Numbered from the stretch's first letter, positions 12,528 through 24,290 are shown. The stretch: 64,000 nt of DNA from Plotosus lineatus (GCA_024760905.1 CM045733.1:27837501-27901500), one strand, 5' to 3'. Notes: generated from the sequence alone by a model not told the origin. Made by a program: numbers and translations.

Positions 12528-12625
12528 ATTCAGGGTGTACAGTGCATCCTGCCCAAACTCAGCAAGAATTGTTTCCAGTTTTCTCACGTCCCTGATAGGC
12601 AAGTGGTAAAGATAATGGATGGATG
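12528..12625 (+). mobile_element. SINE tail fragment ending in (ATGG)n
   Basis: CAGGGTGTACAGTGCATCCT followed by a GATAATGGATGGATGG end matches the tail of the fish GGCGGCACGGTGG-headed SINE. The head is missing. Confidence 0.6.
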
Positions 12626-13210
12626 GTTCTCCTAAGGCAAACCTATTCCTTTGTTATTGTAAACATACTGTATTTAGCACAAGGCGTATTGTAGACAAAA
12701 ATATTAAAGATGAATTAAACCCAAACTTAAAAGCTTGCATAGATCATATATGTTTATGCACATCAAAAGCCACTATTGTTCTGGCTTTTTTTTGGAGAAA
12801 GGAAATGAGCAATAAACTCTCACACACTTTGTCACTCCATAGAGGAAACATGACAAAAAAAGCTGTGGTTTCTGAAATGAGCTCACCCAGTCACCTAAGC
12901 ATGATAGATTAGCCTTTATCAAGATCATCTTTCCTGTTTCCACATCAGCTTTGAGACCTGACTGCTCACATGCTGCTCCACCCTATTTATAGGATAATCT
13001 TTTTTACTCACATAAACTCTGGATTTTTTAAGATATGGCTAATCAGTATAGATTTTCATGGTGAAATTAGATGCTAGGACATGGGTTGTCAAATGCACAA
13101 AATATTTCAATGACCTGAGCATACCCTGGGAAAATTGGCTACAAGTTATTCATATTGCCACAGCTTATTTAATCGACTGCGTTAATATCTACTTGGAAGC
13201 AAGTTAACTG
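12626..13210. other. intronic sequence, nothing recognised
   Basis: No convincing features. The 97-codon open frame at 12619-12912 has no recognisable domain. Confidence 0.5.
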
Positions 13211-13216
13211 AAAACA

Positions 13217-13520
13217 AAGTTTTTGTTAGATTAGACTAGATTAGATTAGATTAGACTCAACTATATGGTCATTACACATCTATAAATACAGGGTAATGAA
13301 ATACAGTTTAGCATCAAATCAGAAGTGAAGAGAGCAGAAAGTGCAATATATACAGTATGTACGGTTGGAATCATTTATGTACAGATGGGGCAGTATAAAT
13401 TGTGGGAATAGTACAAATTATGTAGAAATATGTTATGTAAGCAGTTATGTACAGATATGGACAGCGTAAAGGTGAAAAAAATAAATAATTATTTCATTTA
13501 AATAGGAGAAATACTGTATG
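13217..13520 (-). mobile_element. probable LINE 3' UTR fragment
   Basis: A (GATTA)n tail followed by a block with TACAGGGTAATGAAATACAG resembles the 3' UTR of fish LINEs read on the minus strand. No coding part is visible, so family assignment is tentative. Confidence 0.4.
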
Positions 13521-13523
13521 TGT

Positions 13524-13564
13524 ATCTATCTATCTATCTATATATATATATATATATATACATA

Positions 13565-13628
<64 letters not shown>
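13524..13628. repeat. compound microsatellite (CTAT)n-(AT)n-(GT)n
   Basis: Direct reading; about 60 bp of GT. Confidence 0.97.
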
Positions 13629-13629
<1 letters not shown>

Positions 13630-13689
13630 TGTGTGCGTGTTCTATATTATTATACGAAGAGCAAATATGCACATGTAACATGCAAATAT

Positions 13690-13999
13690 GGGGGCCGATG
13701 GCGTAGTGGTTAGGATGCTATGCTCATGACCAGGAGGTTGTGTGTTCAAATTCCACTTAGGCCCGTATTGTGCTAAGATCCCTGGGCAAGGTCTTAACCA
13801 CAAGTGTGCCTCTGTTCACCCAGCAGTATAAATGGGTACCAGTAAAAATATACTGGGAAGGTAACCTGCAATGGACTAGCATCCCATCCAGGAGGAGTTG
13901 TACTCCTATTTGCTTCACACTACAGAAACCGGGGATAACCTGATGTGCTTCTATGGCTCGAGTGTAAAAAGCCCCACGGACTTTACTTACCTTACCTAA
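13690..13999 (+). mobile_element. tRNA-headed SINE D (GGGGCCGATGGCG type)
   Basis: The head GGGGCCGATGGCGTAGTGG and a B-box-like GTGTTCAAATTC precede a body with CAGTATAAATGGGTACC; the end is (TTACC)n. Short duplications ATGCAAATAT flank it (13680-13689 and 14001-14010). A second copy lies at 61459-61750. Confidence 0.85.
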
Positions 14000-14024
14000 T
14001 ATGCAAATATACAGATGCTCTCTC

Positions 14025-14233
14025 AAACACGCTGACGGCTTTGCAGCCTACTCTTTACGAAAGTCAACAATGGTTCTTTTACATGCCTCTCACCATAGAC
14101 AGTGAGAGACATGGCCCGCCTTTGATAACCCAGTTAGCCGCACTGGGGTGACAGTGACAACCCTGTGGGGACTTGAACCCCCAGCCTTAGGATCAGCGAT
14201 CCTCCACCCTATCCACTAGACCACCACTGCCCC
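14025..14233 (-). mobile_element. SINE A/B head and central domain, tail lost
   Basis: On the minus strand: tRNA-like head, then the central domain, ending at the CAGCGTGTTT block. Without the tail it cannot be assigned to type A or B. Confidence 0.75.
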
Positions 14234-14239
14234 TAATAT

Positions 14240-14640
14240 ACAGATGTGCTATTATGCATAAATAGACATATACATATACACAGTGATAAGAATGTATACA
14301 CAGTAGTGTAAGAGAAGCACTGCAAATAGATGATAACAGTGTAAGCATGTTGATGTGCATGAATCATACGAATGGTACTGCTATGGTGTAATGCAGATGG
14401 GAGGTTCGTCATTAGACTGAGTTCAGGAGAGATTATACAGACATTCTAAAATTCTTGGCCTTATTTGGATACTACTTTTGTTCCAAATTATGCTTACAGT
14501 TAGCTGCTGATGTTGCCCAAAATCTCATTAATGTTTAATCATTTTACCTCATTCAGCGACAACGTTACCCTGTCCCAACGGTGTTAGAATGTGTTCCAGG
14601 CGGGAAACACAGTCATGGATGTATATTGACAAATAAACTG
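14240..14640. other. intronic sequence, mostly unassigned
   Basis: The first part (to about 14380) continues the ATATACAGATG-rich composition of the LINE-UTR-like block at 13217. Nothing else recognised. Confidence 0.4.
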
Positions 14641-14644
14641 GAGA

Positions 14645-14890
14645 CGCCCCAGTGCAGCTAACTGGGTTAGCAAAGGCCGGCCATGTCTCTCACTGTCTAG
14701 GGTGTGAGGCATGTAAAAGAACCATTGCTGACTTTCGACAAGAGTTGGCTGCAAAGCAGTCAGCGTGTTTCCGCCCTGCGATGGCCTGGCGAGCTTTACC
14801 CTTACTTTACTCTTTACCCTCGCTCGGAGTTGGCTGGGATGGGCACCAGCCTCCCCGTAAACCTAATCAGCAGTTAGAGAAAATGAACTG
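14645..14890 (+). mobile_element. 5'-truncated SINE, tail type B
   Basis: Central domain GCCATGTCTCTCACTGTCTA runs into GCGATGGCCTGGCGAGC and the tail GGGCACCAGCCTCCCCGTAA. Instead of the RTE-type tail it uses the tail also seen in the GGCGGCACGGTGG SINE. Confidence 0.8.
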
Positions 14891-14931
14891 ACCTGAAAAT
14901 GGAGAAGACCTGACAAAGCGAGAATTCTCAT

Positions 14932-14934
<3 letters not shown>

Positions 14935-14980
<46 letters not shown>

Positions 14981-15154
14981 TAAATATAAGTCAAAGTATA
15001 TTAAAAAATAAATAAATAAAAATCTCTGGGTTTTTTTTCTCCGTTTGTCAGCTTTTCTGGTTTGGGGTTGTAGCATGGCTACCATTCATTCATTCATTTC
15101 CTGAAGTGCTTAATCCTAATTGTGGTTGTGGGAAGGCTGCCGCCCATCTCGCAA

Positions 15155-15211
<57 letters not shown>
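14935..15211. repeat. two microsatellites flanking a SINE tail piece
   Basis: (GT)n at 14935-14979 and (CA)n at 15156-15211. Between them, at about 15088-15150, is a short tail-B fragment (TTCATTTCCTGAAGTGCTTA). Confidence 0.85.
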
Positions 15212-15213
<2 letters not shown>

Positions 15214-15544
15214 TATCAGCTCTTTGAAAAAGAACATTGAATCCATAAACTCTACGGCTGTATTGCGCTGCCTCAATTTACTTCATTTACACTGTAGTTT
15301 ATCTACCTTGCTGCTAGTATTTATTTATTTATTCAATTTCACAATGATTCAATGTACACATTATATATCTCCAGTGTCCAATTCTCATTCCTCAGTACAG
15401 AGTTTACATTTCTATTTATATTTTTACTTAAAGTGTACAGAATACTTGTTTTTATATTCTGCTTTTGTCAGCATTAATTGTAGTTTATTATCCTTTTAAT
15501 GTGTTTGCATCTTTTAATGCTGAGAGCCTCATCCAAAATTTTAT

Positions 15545-15604
15545 GTGTTTATCTTGAATCTGGGTGAGGTACACCCTGGACAGCTCATCAGGCCAACAGA
15601 GTGC

Positions 15605-15696
<92 letters not shown>

Positions 15697-15904
15697 TCAC
15701 TCACTCCAAGGGGTGATTTAGAACAGTCAATTAGCCTACTCTGCATGTTTTTGGACTGTGGGATAAAATAGGAGTAGACGGAGGAAACCCAGGCAAGCAC
15801 AGGGAGAACATGCAAATGTCATACAGAAACACTGAAGTTGGGATTCCAACCCAGGCCTTCTTGCTGTGAGGCGGACGTGCTAACCACGACACCACTGTGC
15901 TGCC
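15545..15904 (-). mobile_element. SINE C (GGCGGCACGGTGG type) split by a CA repeat
   Basis: On the minus strand the head reads GTGGTGTCGTGGTTAGCACG and is followed by CAGCAAGAAGGCCTGGGTTG, the conserved CATGTTCTCCCTGTGCTTGC, then the CAGGGTGTACC tail. An (CA)n run at 15606-15692 has expanded inside it. Confidence 0.85.
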
Positions 15905-16490
15905 AGTATGGCTACTAGGGCCACTTATTTCAGTCTCTTCTGACTATTGTTATTAGTAGACACTAATGAATAGGCTACACAAGACTTAAAGTCTAACATA
16001 GCCAGCTAGCAGATAGTAATCATGATACTTTAGTTTGCATTATATACTTTTTAATACTGCATCCCCTTATAGCACAGTTGATAATTACATTCAATAAATT
16101 TCCCAGGTTCTCACTCATTTAAATGTTTTATTTATGATTCAAAGTTCCAATATTGTTTAGGATAAAAGTTTAGGTGATACTAATAATAATGTCTGATTTA
16201 GGCTAAAGCACAGTATTTATGTGAGTTGACAAACAATGACCTGTCAATTATGTCATTTGCTACTGATGTACATGGACTGTTTGTTGGCAGTTATTTGTGA
16301 GGGAAGTAACCGCAGATGGCGGATGTGGGTGACTTGCCCGCTGTATGACTGATGTCTTGCATTTCCATGCCAGCTCTGACAGGAAGTACACAGTAAGAGC
16401 TAAGGGGGTGTTAGAGGCCACGACATGTAAAGAACACTAGAAGAAAAACATAACAAGACTGCAGTATAATTATACTTTAAGGCACCATTT
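15905..16490. other. intronic sequence, nothing recognised
   Basis: No coding, repeat-end or RNA signature found. Confidence 0.5.
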
Positions 16491-16494
16491 TCTC

Positions 16495-16496
<2 letters not shown>

Positions 16497-16577
<81 letters not shown>
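16497..16577. repeat. (GT)n microsatellite, about 80 bp
   Basis: Direct reading. Confidence 0.98.
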
Positions 16578-16578
<1 letters not shown>

Positions 16579-17036
16579 TCCAAAGTTTTGTCCCCCTTGT
16601 ATTTCTTTGTGTGCTTCACACTGCTAAATCCCTTTAATTTGGAGAAATTTGTTTATCCTCTGTATGCACAACATTTATTTACCCAGTCTATATATCATGT
16701 CCGAAATATTAAATATCATTTGTTGTGTGTACAATATTGTTTATTATGCTTATAAAAGTCCATGATGTGTTTTAATAGTTCAATTTTCAAATTATATGCC
16801 ATTACTGGTATAGACACTGTTCTTTCATTCTTGTTTTTATCCTCACTGCTGCAAGTTCATTTCTCAGTGGCAGTTCTGCTTACCCAAAGTGGCCTAGCAG
16901 GTGTTGGCATTCCATGTCCAGCTCAAAGCTAGAGAGCCTAGTCTTAAGCTTTTTAATTGCTGTTTTGACTCTACAGCTAATTTAAAAATAAATTGCGTAC
17001 AAATGTTTTAAAGGAAAATTCTGTAAGTACTCAGCA

Positions 17037-17072
<36 letters not shown>

Positions 17073-18035
17073 GTGGAATTCATGACTCTATCTAATTTAA
17101 GTTTTAAACTGCCATTTATACAATGGCACAAGGTGGCCAGATAGAGAATACTAAATTGCTTATCCTAATCAACTCTGCATTACTTTGATCATTGTGAGTG
17201 AAAAAGCTGACAGCTGGTCATACATGATTGAAGTTTCAAAAGTAATTTAAAGGGTAGAATGATGGATGGATAGATAGACACTATATTAATCCCAGTGAAA
17301 AATCCAAAAATGCTTTGAAAAATCAAATTGTAAAGTTAACAGCAGAACTCATGACTACATTTAAAAGTAAAAGCACTTCCACACATGCAATGCAACAAGA
17401 GCTCACAAGATTGGGACAAACCTGCTATGCGGTTATACTTTAACCATTTGTTATTAAAAATAATGTGCAAGAAGGCTTTCATTTGCTAGAGAGCATAAAG
17501 ATTCTAGAGCATAGGTGTCAAACTCAGGCCTACAGGCCAAATCCAGCTCGATGCCTCATTTTATGTGGCCTGCAAGAACTTTCAAAAATATGATTATCAT
17601 ACATTCTTTGCATCAACTATTACCATAAAACCTAATTAAATCATCCTTCCATTGGGGGCAGCAACCTATTTCAAGTAAATATCTTGTCATTCATGACTCA
17701 AGACAGATTGCATGCTAGCTTGCCAAGGATAAGCTATTTAAGAATGAATGTTTAGTGATTATTAGTTTCACCACCCCTTGAAACAGATCTGTAGTGATAA
17801 ATGGGGTTTCAATAGAAAGTCTTTGTCCTGTCCTTTTATTTTTGTTATTTGCTCTACCAAAAAGTATTGAGCACTCTCCTACGGAAGGATCTACTCAGAA
17901 AACCCTCTCTCTCTCTCTCTCACACAATATATATATATATATATTGTATTATATATAGGTTACATATTATATTTTTTTTCTTTCCTGATTGCATAAGCAT
18001 AAAATTTGGCCGCAAACTGTGATCTGTCTGGTTCA
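16578..18035. other. intronic sequence with minor repeats
   Basis: Holds (AC)n at 17039-17071, a possible hAT end near 17513 (TAGGTGTCAAACTCAGGCC, partner end not found), and (TC)n/(AT)n near 17906-17945. Otherwise unassigned. Confidence 0.5.
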
Positions 18036-19244
18036 TGAAATATGAGGAATCAATTTCAAGGGCAGAGGTCAGCATTTGTGAACAACAGTTTGGTTTCATG
18101 CCAAGAAAGAGCACCACAGATGCAGTGTTTGCTTTGAGGATGTTAATAGAGAAGTACAGAGAAGGTCAGAAGGAGCTGCATTGTGCCTTTGTGGATCTGG
18201 AGAAAGCATATGACAAGGTGCCGAGAGAAGAACTGTGGTATTGTATGAGGAAGTCTGGAGTGACAGAGAAGTATGTTAGAGTGGTGCAGGACATGTATGA
18301 GGGATGTAAGACAGTGGTGAGGTGTGCTGTCGGTGTGACAGAAGAGTTCAAGGTGGAGGTGGGACTGCATCAAGGGTCAGTTCAGCCCCTTCTTGTTTGC
18401 TATGGTGATGGACAGGCTAACAGACGAGGTTAGACAAGAATCTCCATGGACTATGATGTTTGCAGATGACATCGTGATCTGTAGTGAGAGCAGAGACCAA
18501 GTGGAGGAAAATCTAGAGAGGTGGAGGTATGCCCTGGAAAGGAGTGGATTGAAGGTTAGTCTTAGTAAGACAGAATACATGTGTGTGAACGACAAGGACC
18601 CAAGAGGAACTTTGAGGTTACAGGGGGCAGAGATAAAGAAGGTGGAGGATTTTAAGTACTTAGGCTCAACAATCCAGAGCAATGGAGAGTGTGGAAAAGA
18701 GGTGAAGAAGCGCGTGCAGGCAGGTTGGAATGGATGGAAAAAAGTGTCCGGTGTGATGTGTGATAGGAGAGTATCGGCAAGAATGAAGGGAAAAGTGTAC
18801 AAGATGGTGATGAGGGCAGCAATGTTGTATGATTTAGAGACAGTGGCCCTGGGGAAAAGACAGGAGTCAGAGTTGGAAGTAGCAGAGATGAAAATGTTGA
18901 GGTTCTCTTTGGGAGTAACGAGGATAGATAGGATCAGAAATGAGTACATCAGAGGGACAGCACATGTTAGATGTTTTGGAGACAAAGTCAGAGAGGCTAG
19001 ATTGAGATGGTTTGGACATGTACAGAGGAGTGATAGTGAGTATATTGGTCGTAGGATGCTGAGGTTGGAACTACCAGGCAAAAGGCCCAGAGGAAGACCA
19101 AAGAGAAGATTTATGGATGCGGTGAAGGCGGACATGAAGGTCGTTGGAGTAAGAGTAGAAGATGCAGAGGATAGGGAGAGATGGAGGCAGATCATTTGCT
19201 GTGGCGACCCCTGAAGGGAACAGCCGAAAGGAAAAGAAGAAGAT
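18036..19244 (+). mobile_element. 5'-truncated RTE-like LINE
   Basis: Starts inside the reverse transcriptase (QQFGFMPRKSTTDAVFALRM) and reads FVDLEKAYDKVPREELWYCM. After one frameshift near 18380 come MMFADDIVICSESRDQVEEN and the C-terminal GRPKRRFMDAVKADM, ending CCGD-P and stop at about 19212. The tail GGGAACAGCCGAAAGGAAAA and (AAG)n closes it at 19244. The frame 18393-19214 is uninterrupted for 273 codons, so this copy is younger than the one at 2620. No endonuclease. Confidence 0.9.
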
Positions 19245-19552
19245 TTTCAAACATGAACTGCCATCAAAGTTTCCTGGTCTTAATCTCTGTTGTAACTTTT
19301 TGATGTAAGTCACTAAAACTGAATACATGTAAAGAGTTGATAAAAAAGTAATTCAATTTATTTGTTTTCATGGATTGGGGTATATTGGCCAAAATTATTC
19401 TATTTATTAAGGTAATTATTTTATTTTGATTGTTTCTTATTTAAATTAATTTACAAGTCATACAAAAATTAATCAAACAGAATGGACTTTTCATGATAAC
19501 CTTTTGTAAGATGTTAGCACTTTGTCTGTGCTGAGAACAACTTTGTCCACCT
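19245..19552. other. intronic sequence, nothing recognised
   Basis: AT-rich gap between the LINE and the retroviral fragment. Confidence 0.5.
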
Positions 19553-20104
19553 TCCTACACGCTCACTCGGGCATGCACTCTCACCTCCGACCGGGACGTT
19601 ACTATATACACTGACTCTCGTTACGCTTTCGGGATGGCGCACGATTTCGGCCGTATCTGGCAATCTCGTGGTTCCACTGCTGCTGACGGTAAGCCCATTT
19701 CACATTCCACCTTGGTCCAAGACCTTATTGTGTCCTGCAATCTCCCGCTCCGTTTAGCGATCATAAAGACCCGCGGTCATTCCTCTGACCACACTGATGA
19801 GGCACGAGGTAACTCTTTGGCTGACCGCGCGGCTAAACAGGCTGCCTTGCTCGGCTCCATGCCGCCGTTCCTGCAGCCCGCGCTGGTGTCAACCTCACAC
19901 ATGCTTAGCGCCCTCCTCCCTGACTTGGATCTGAAATCCCTTCAGTCCTCGGCGTCCACAGAAGACACTGATTTTTGGTCTTCGCATGGCTCTGAGCCCT
20001 CGGGGGACGGCATTCTACTCGATTCGACCGGTCGCTTATGTCTGCCCACGCACTGTCTTCCTTTCCTCGTCCGCGAGTTTCACGGGCCTACACATCATGG
20101 TTGA
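19553..20104 (+). pseudogene. retroviral pol fragment: RNase H and connection
   Basis: RNase H would remove the RNA strand during reverse transcription. Visible motifs are IYTDSRYAF near 19605 (catalytic Asp) and GHSSDHTDEARGN with a following LADRAAK near 19780-19840 (the His and last Asp). The start is cut off by the 5' truncation. The frame ends at an in-frame TGA (20102-20104) and the same frame continues directly into integrase, so one nonsense codon separates the two parts. Confidence 0.85.
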
Positions 20105-21055
20105 AGAGGGGTGGTGACAGATATGGAAAAAGATTTTTGTATACAGCAACTAGCCTCTACGGTACACAGCATTCTGGACAAATGCCTGATTTGTGCACAG
20201 AACAATGTGTCCAAACCACATGCATCACATCAGCATCTGCCGAAACCAGATACTCCCTTCCAGGAGTGGCAGATAGATTTTACTCACATGCCCCGGCAGG
20301 GCCCCTTTAAATATCTATTGGTTATCGTGGATAAATTTTCCCGGTGGGTCGAAGCTTTCCCATGTGGGAACGAAAACGCCCGAGTAGTGGTTCAAAAGTT
20401 ATCACAGGAAATTATTCCCAGATATCGCCTCCCGTTGGGTATTGATTCGGACAAAGGCACACCATTCACCTCAAAAGTCACTCAACTGTTGGCCCAAGAG
20501 CTAAAGATCAATTGGCGTTTCCATGTCCCATATCACCCTCAGTCCTCCGGAATCGTGGAACGAACAAACAGAATAATTAAAGGGAAATCACGGAAGGCAA
20601 TGCACGCCACTGGATCAAGGAATTGGGTTTCAGTACTACCCGTGGTTTTGGCGGATCTGCGAATGACCTCGCAGGTGGCCTTAGGGAATCTATCTCCTTA
20701 CGAAGTGGTAATAGGGAGACCCTTTCCCGCTCCTTGGAGGAAGGGAAAGCAGGCTTTGGGGACGGAAGACTTAGATATACACATGAGCGAGTATGCCGTG
20801 GGCCTTGTTAAGGTCCTAAACGACTATTGGAAACGCACTAATCAGGATACTTTGGTCCCGGCAGACACAAGCACTCACGCCTTCAAGGTAGGAGACAAGG
20901 TGCTGGTCAAAAAATTTGCGAAACTAAATTCCCCTTTGAGAGACACCCCTTACAATGAGCCCACAGAGATACTCGCTGTTACTCGTATCGCCGTACTAAC
21001 CGACCTCTTTACGCAGTGGATTCATGCTACCAGACTGAAGAAAAGTCCGCAATGA
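20105..21055 (+). pseudogene. retroviral integrase (pol 3' part)
   Basis: This frame of over 310 codons has a zinc-binding remnant (CLIC, near residue 25), the catalytic triad spaced as DD35E (Asp in WQIDFTH, Asp in DSDKGTPF, Glu in SSGIVERTN) and a basic C-terminal domain with FKVGDKVLVK. Length and order match retroviral integrases. The integrase part itself is intact, but it has no gag, protease or reverse transcriptase with it, and upstream there is an in-frame stop. It lies in the same frame as the RNase H segment. It is a dead copy in an intron. Confidence 0.9.
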
Positions 21056-21236
21056 TGTACTAAGTGCACTTTGTATTTGTGAATTTTTTTGTCCTCATTA
21101 CCTCTCTTTCAGGCCTCGAGATACCAGCCCTTCTGGGGTGAATAAACTACTTGTCTGGACCTGATCCAGATATCTAAGTATCACCACCACATCCTCTCGC
21201 ACACGGGTCGGATAATGCCCATTTAAAATCCAAGTT

Positions 21237-21750
21237 ATGTATACCACTTATGCCCTGCTCTTAATCGGGCTACTATGCGTGTTCCCGGGTTGGTGCACAC
21301 CTTACCGTCATCCAGAAAATAACATGTTCTGGCAGTATTTAAATTTCATGGTAAAACGAGATGTGACCCAGGAAGAATGTATTGTTTGCTCTCTCTATCC
21401 CCATGATGGAGGAACCCCGTATGTATATACCCCAGCACGGGACAATTACACCACTTACAAAAAATGCGTGACGTAGCGGACCAACTGCGATGCGACGAAA
21501 GTCCAAACTATGGCTGGGGATTCCCCCACTCTCTTTTCGGCATGTTTACCTCGTATTTAACCATGCTTGTTCCCGTATGTATATGTTTGTTGTTGGTTTG
21601 CGTGTTTGGACCCTGTATTTTTAGGTGTTTGATGAATCGAATCTGGGTCCTGGCCAATTCCTTCAGCGAACCCCGATATACCCGCCTGCCCTCCGCCTCT
21701 GTCGATGACTACGGACCCAAGAATACGTCGTGTGTGTGTGTAATGCTTGG
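21237..21750 (+). pseudogene. retroviral env remnant with large internal deletion
   Basis: An open frame at 21237-21476 begins with a hydrophobic leader (LLLIGLLCVF) and a short extracellular start. A different frame from 21464 carries a membrane anchor (MLVPVCICLLLVCVFGP, near residue 35) and a short cytoplasmic tail. Nearly all of the surface subunit, cleavage site and fusion region between them is gone, and the parts are out of frame. It could not make an envelope protein. Confidence 0.75.
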
Positions 21751-21982
21751 ATACATCCGGACGGGAAGGCTACCGGAGCCCCGAGGTACGTGGGCGAAGG
21801 GCGATGGGGCTCTGCCTGCCCTTCAAGCACCAGCCTCGGCGCAACCACGGCCTGGTTTCTTCCTTACGGTGTCCAACATTCAACACAAAGAAAAAACCAC
21901 CTCTGGAATGCCACAAGAAAGAGAGGGCTCCGGCGTGCCGCTACAGAATTTATACATATTTCATAGTATAAAAAGAGGGGAT

Positions 21983-22566
21983 TGAAGGAATAAATTGATA
22001 GGATAAATGAGATGCAACTATGTGTGTATTGTAACTTCTGTGTATCTAAAGCTTCCTGTTCTACTTGTAATTGTGACATGTGCGCCAGGCACATGAAACT
22101 GTTGGGTGGGTGTTCCTGTGTCGTGTTTCGGTTCGGGTGTGGGATTCGGAAAGTAACAATGTAACAATGAGGAATTGCTTTGAAGTGGAATTAGCCAAGT
22201 GTTAAGCGCCGCAGGGCACAAACATATATATGGAAATGCTTTGTGAACACGCAATTACTACTTTGCATGCACATCCCCAAGTGTTAAGTGCCGCAGTGCA
22301 CAAACATATATGTTAATGCTTTGTGAACACGCAATTACTGCTTTGCACGCACATCCCTCTGTATAAATAAGCGGACACTGCATGTGTTCGAAGAGCTTCC
22401 GATGAATAAACCAGACTGATTTCACTCGTGTGGTTCGTTGTCTGTTGCTCCCGGAGTACTCCTAGACGTTGAGATGCAGGAATCCAGGTCGTGCAGGTTT
22501 ATCTAAGAGCTTCCTCCACGAAGAGAGTTCTTACAATTAGCTTCCTTCACGAAGAGAGTTCTTACA
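21983..22566 (+). repeat. 3' LTR of the endogenous retrovirus
   Basis: Starts TGAAGG just after the polypurine tract. U3 holds a direct repeat of period 82 (22195-22276 and 22277-22357). A TATA box TATAAATAAG is at 22362-22371 and a polyadenylation signal AATAAA at 22405-22410. The end is TTCTTACA; because of a local duplication of about 30 bp, the true border is either 22535 or 22566. Confidence 0.82.
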
Positions 22567-22949
22567 TCCACATTTGCTCTTAAGCCCTTCAGTGCATGCC
22601 CTTCATGGACATTCTAAAATAATTTCAGTATCTTATTACCTCAGTCTTATTACATCGCTCTATAACAGAACATCTGTGTTTAGACTGTAATTATGCTCAT
22701 GCTCGTCTTTTTTTTTTTTTTCCTTAAGGTTTTTTGAGTATCAGGGTTTTTCCCATTGTTCTGAATTTCCGTTTATTATCTTAAAGATCTTTGTTTGAAC
22801 TCCCACGAGTTTCACTACAGAGTACAGTATTTTGCAGTCATGCATAAAAGCATCATAGTAAAGGTCTTGCACATCAAGTGCACATGCTTTCATAGAACTC
22901 ATAGGATCTAATCACATAAAGAAATAGGTCATTTTTTTTTCTTTCTCAC
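22567..22949. other. intronic sequence between LTR and exon
   Basis: Nothing recognised beyond the splice donor context of the third coding exon. Confidence 0.5.
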
Positions 22950-23119
22950 CTGCCCAGCGAGTTCATGCAATCATGGTCTGCCGACTCAAAGCCATCTGGG
23001 TTCATTGAGGGGAGGATATGTATACGTGTAGTATTCATCAGCTTTGTTACACCAGGATCAATCATATAGTTATGGGTCAGGTAATCAATCAGTTGAAGCA
23101 GCAAGACTCGCCCCACCAC
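22950..23119 (-). CDS. cpm: carboxypeptidase M, third coding exon (residues 88-143)
   Basis: This 170-nt exon lies between acceptor ..tatgtgtag (ending 23120) and donor GTGAG (22949-22945). It opens in frame with [14 protein letters not shown] and runs through [15 protein letters not shown] to NSLG, then two bases (AG) of the following Arg codon. MNPDGFE is a signature of the carboxypeptidase N/E/M/D subfamily. It has no stop or frameshift. The retroviral fragment and its LTR end only about 380 bp to its left, at 22566, so a transposon boundary sits close to this exon's donor side. Confidence 0.93.
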
Positions 23120-23950
23120 CTACACATATTCAGAGACAAAGAAAAATACAGATTTAGTCAAAAACATGCCTCTTACTGATCATTAATGCATTTTTAAATT
23201 TATTTTATTTCACTTTTATTTCTACAGTGAATGCTTGAGCTGTAGTCATTTTGCTGTAAGGTTTGACTATACTGTAACTATTTACAACCATCACACGACT
23301 TATTTACACTTTTGCTAGTAAAGTACCATAATGTATAGTGATTCCTTGTAGTTTTTGTGAGGGCAGATCAAGCTGTAGGGCTGCACAATAAAACCGGTTT
23401 ATTGGTTTAAACCGGTTCTAACATGCAAACAATACGTATTGCAATACACTGAAGCAAAAAAAGTTTTTTTTTTTTTACATGCAAACTTCAGAACAGTAAA
23501 AAAAAAAACATTTGGCTATTCCCACTAATTGAACCGGAAGTAATGCTTTCATTGAAAAATGGTGACTGCAGAGGATGACAGCTTTACTATCGTGTCAAAC
23601 AGTAAAGCTAAAGCTTCTGTTTGGTAGCATTTCGGATTGAAGAAGCATATCTCAGATGGAACCGTTGATAAAGCAAATGCTGTGTGCAAAAACATGCAAA
23701 GGTGACATCAAATTTTCCGGGGGGGTACATCGAATCTGATCACTCATAGGCAGTGACACCATGCAAAACTTTTTATTATTAATATTTCTGCAATAAAGAA
23801 AAAAAAAAAAGCTAATTGTGGGCTCAAATGTGGATAGCCACAGCCAGAGGAACAAGCTCGCACATGAGTGCTTGAGCAACGTGCTGCAGGGAGAGGCATG
23901 TCAACAGTGCAGTTGTGTCTCCACGTCCGGGTAATGAAATTATTACATAT

Positions 23951-24110
23951 GCAGGGCTCCCTCACTTTCTGCAGTTAATGGGGACCAAGACCCCCCCCCC
24001 CCCAATTTCTGTGAAGTAGGATCGACCCCCCCTTACTGATGTATACATACATATGTATGTGTATAATATGAATAAATACATATTCAAAGCTCTAAATGCT
24101 TATAATAACA
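23951..24110. mobile_element. Tigger-like TIR end, partner not found
   Basis: CAGGGCTCCCTCACTTTCTG at 23951 is the same kind of end as at 9385 and 51432. I could not find the opposite end, so this may be a fragment inserted in the hAT remnant. Confidence 0.5.
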
Positions 24111-24219
24111 ATTAACCATTTCACATGTCTATTTTTACACTCACAACCACAAGAAGGCAACAAGAGGGCAGAAAAGCGGAGATTATCATTATTATTACTA
24201 CAATGAAGAAAACATTAAA

Positions 24220-24290
24220 AAAAAAGCTAATTGCAAGCTAAAAGCTAATCGCAGGCTAAAAGCTAATCGCGGGCTAAAGGCTAGATGGCC
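24220..24290. repeat. short minisatellite (GCTAATCGCGGGCTAAA)n
   Basis: Three to four imperfect copies of a 17-18 bp unit. A diverged single copy with the same flanks lies at about 23807-23870. Confidence 0.75.

Larger units (their letters stand above)
19553..22566 (+). mobile_element. 5'-truncated endogenous retrovirus with 3' LTR
   Basis: An old retroviral copy lacking the 5' LTR, gag, protease and reverse transcriptase. In order it keeps an RNase H segment, integrase, a small env remnant, a polypurine tract (aaaaagagggga, 21970-21981) and a 3' LTR. Base composition is more GC-rich than the surrounding intron. It is inserted in cpm intron sequence 380 bp from an exon. Left border is where RNase H-like coding sequence becomes recognisable; no duplication can be tested without the 5' LTR. 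It resembles gamma/epsilon-type fish retroviruses; that placement is inference. Confidence 0.88.

Noticed and set aside
12619..12912. small protein gene of 97 codons
   Set aside because: No domain, no splice context, intronic position, and it begins at a SINE tail.
17513..17665. complete hAT element
   Set aside because: Only one end-like sequence was found, with no opposite TIR or 8-bp duplication.
19553..21055. possible domesticated integrase gene
   Set aside because: It has an in-frame stop before integrase, no separate promoter seen, and a directly linked env remnant and LTR. It fits a decayed provirus better.
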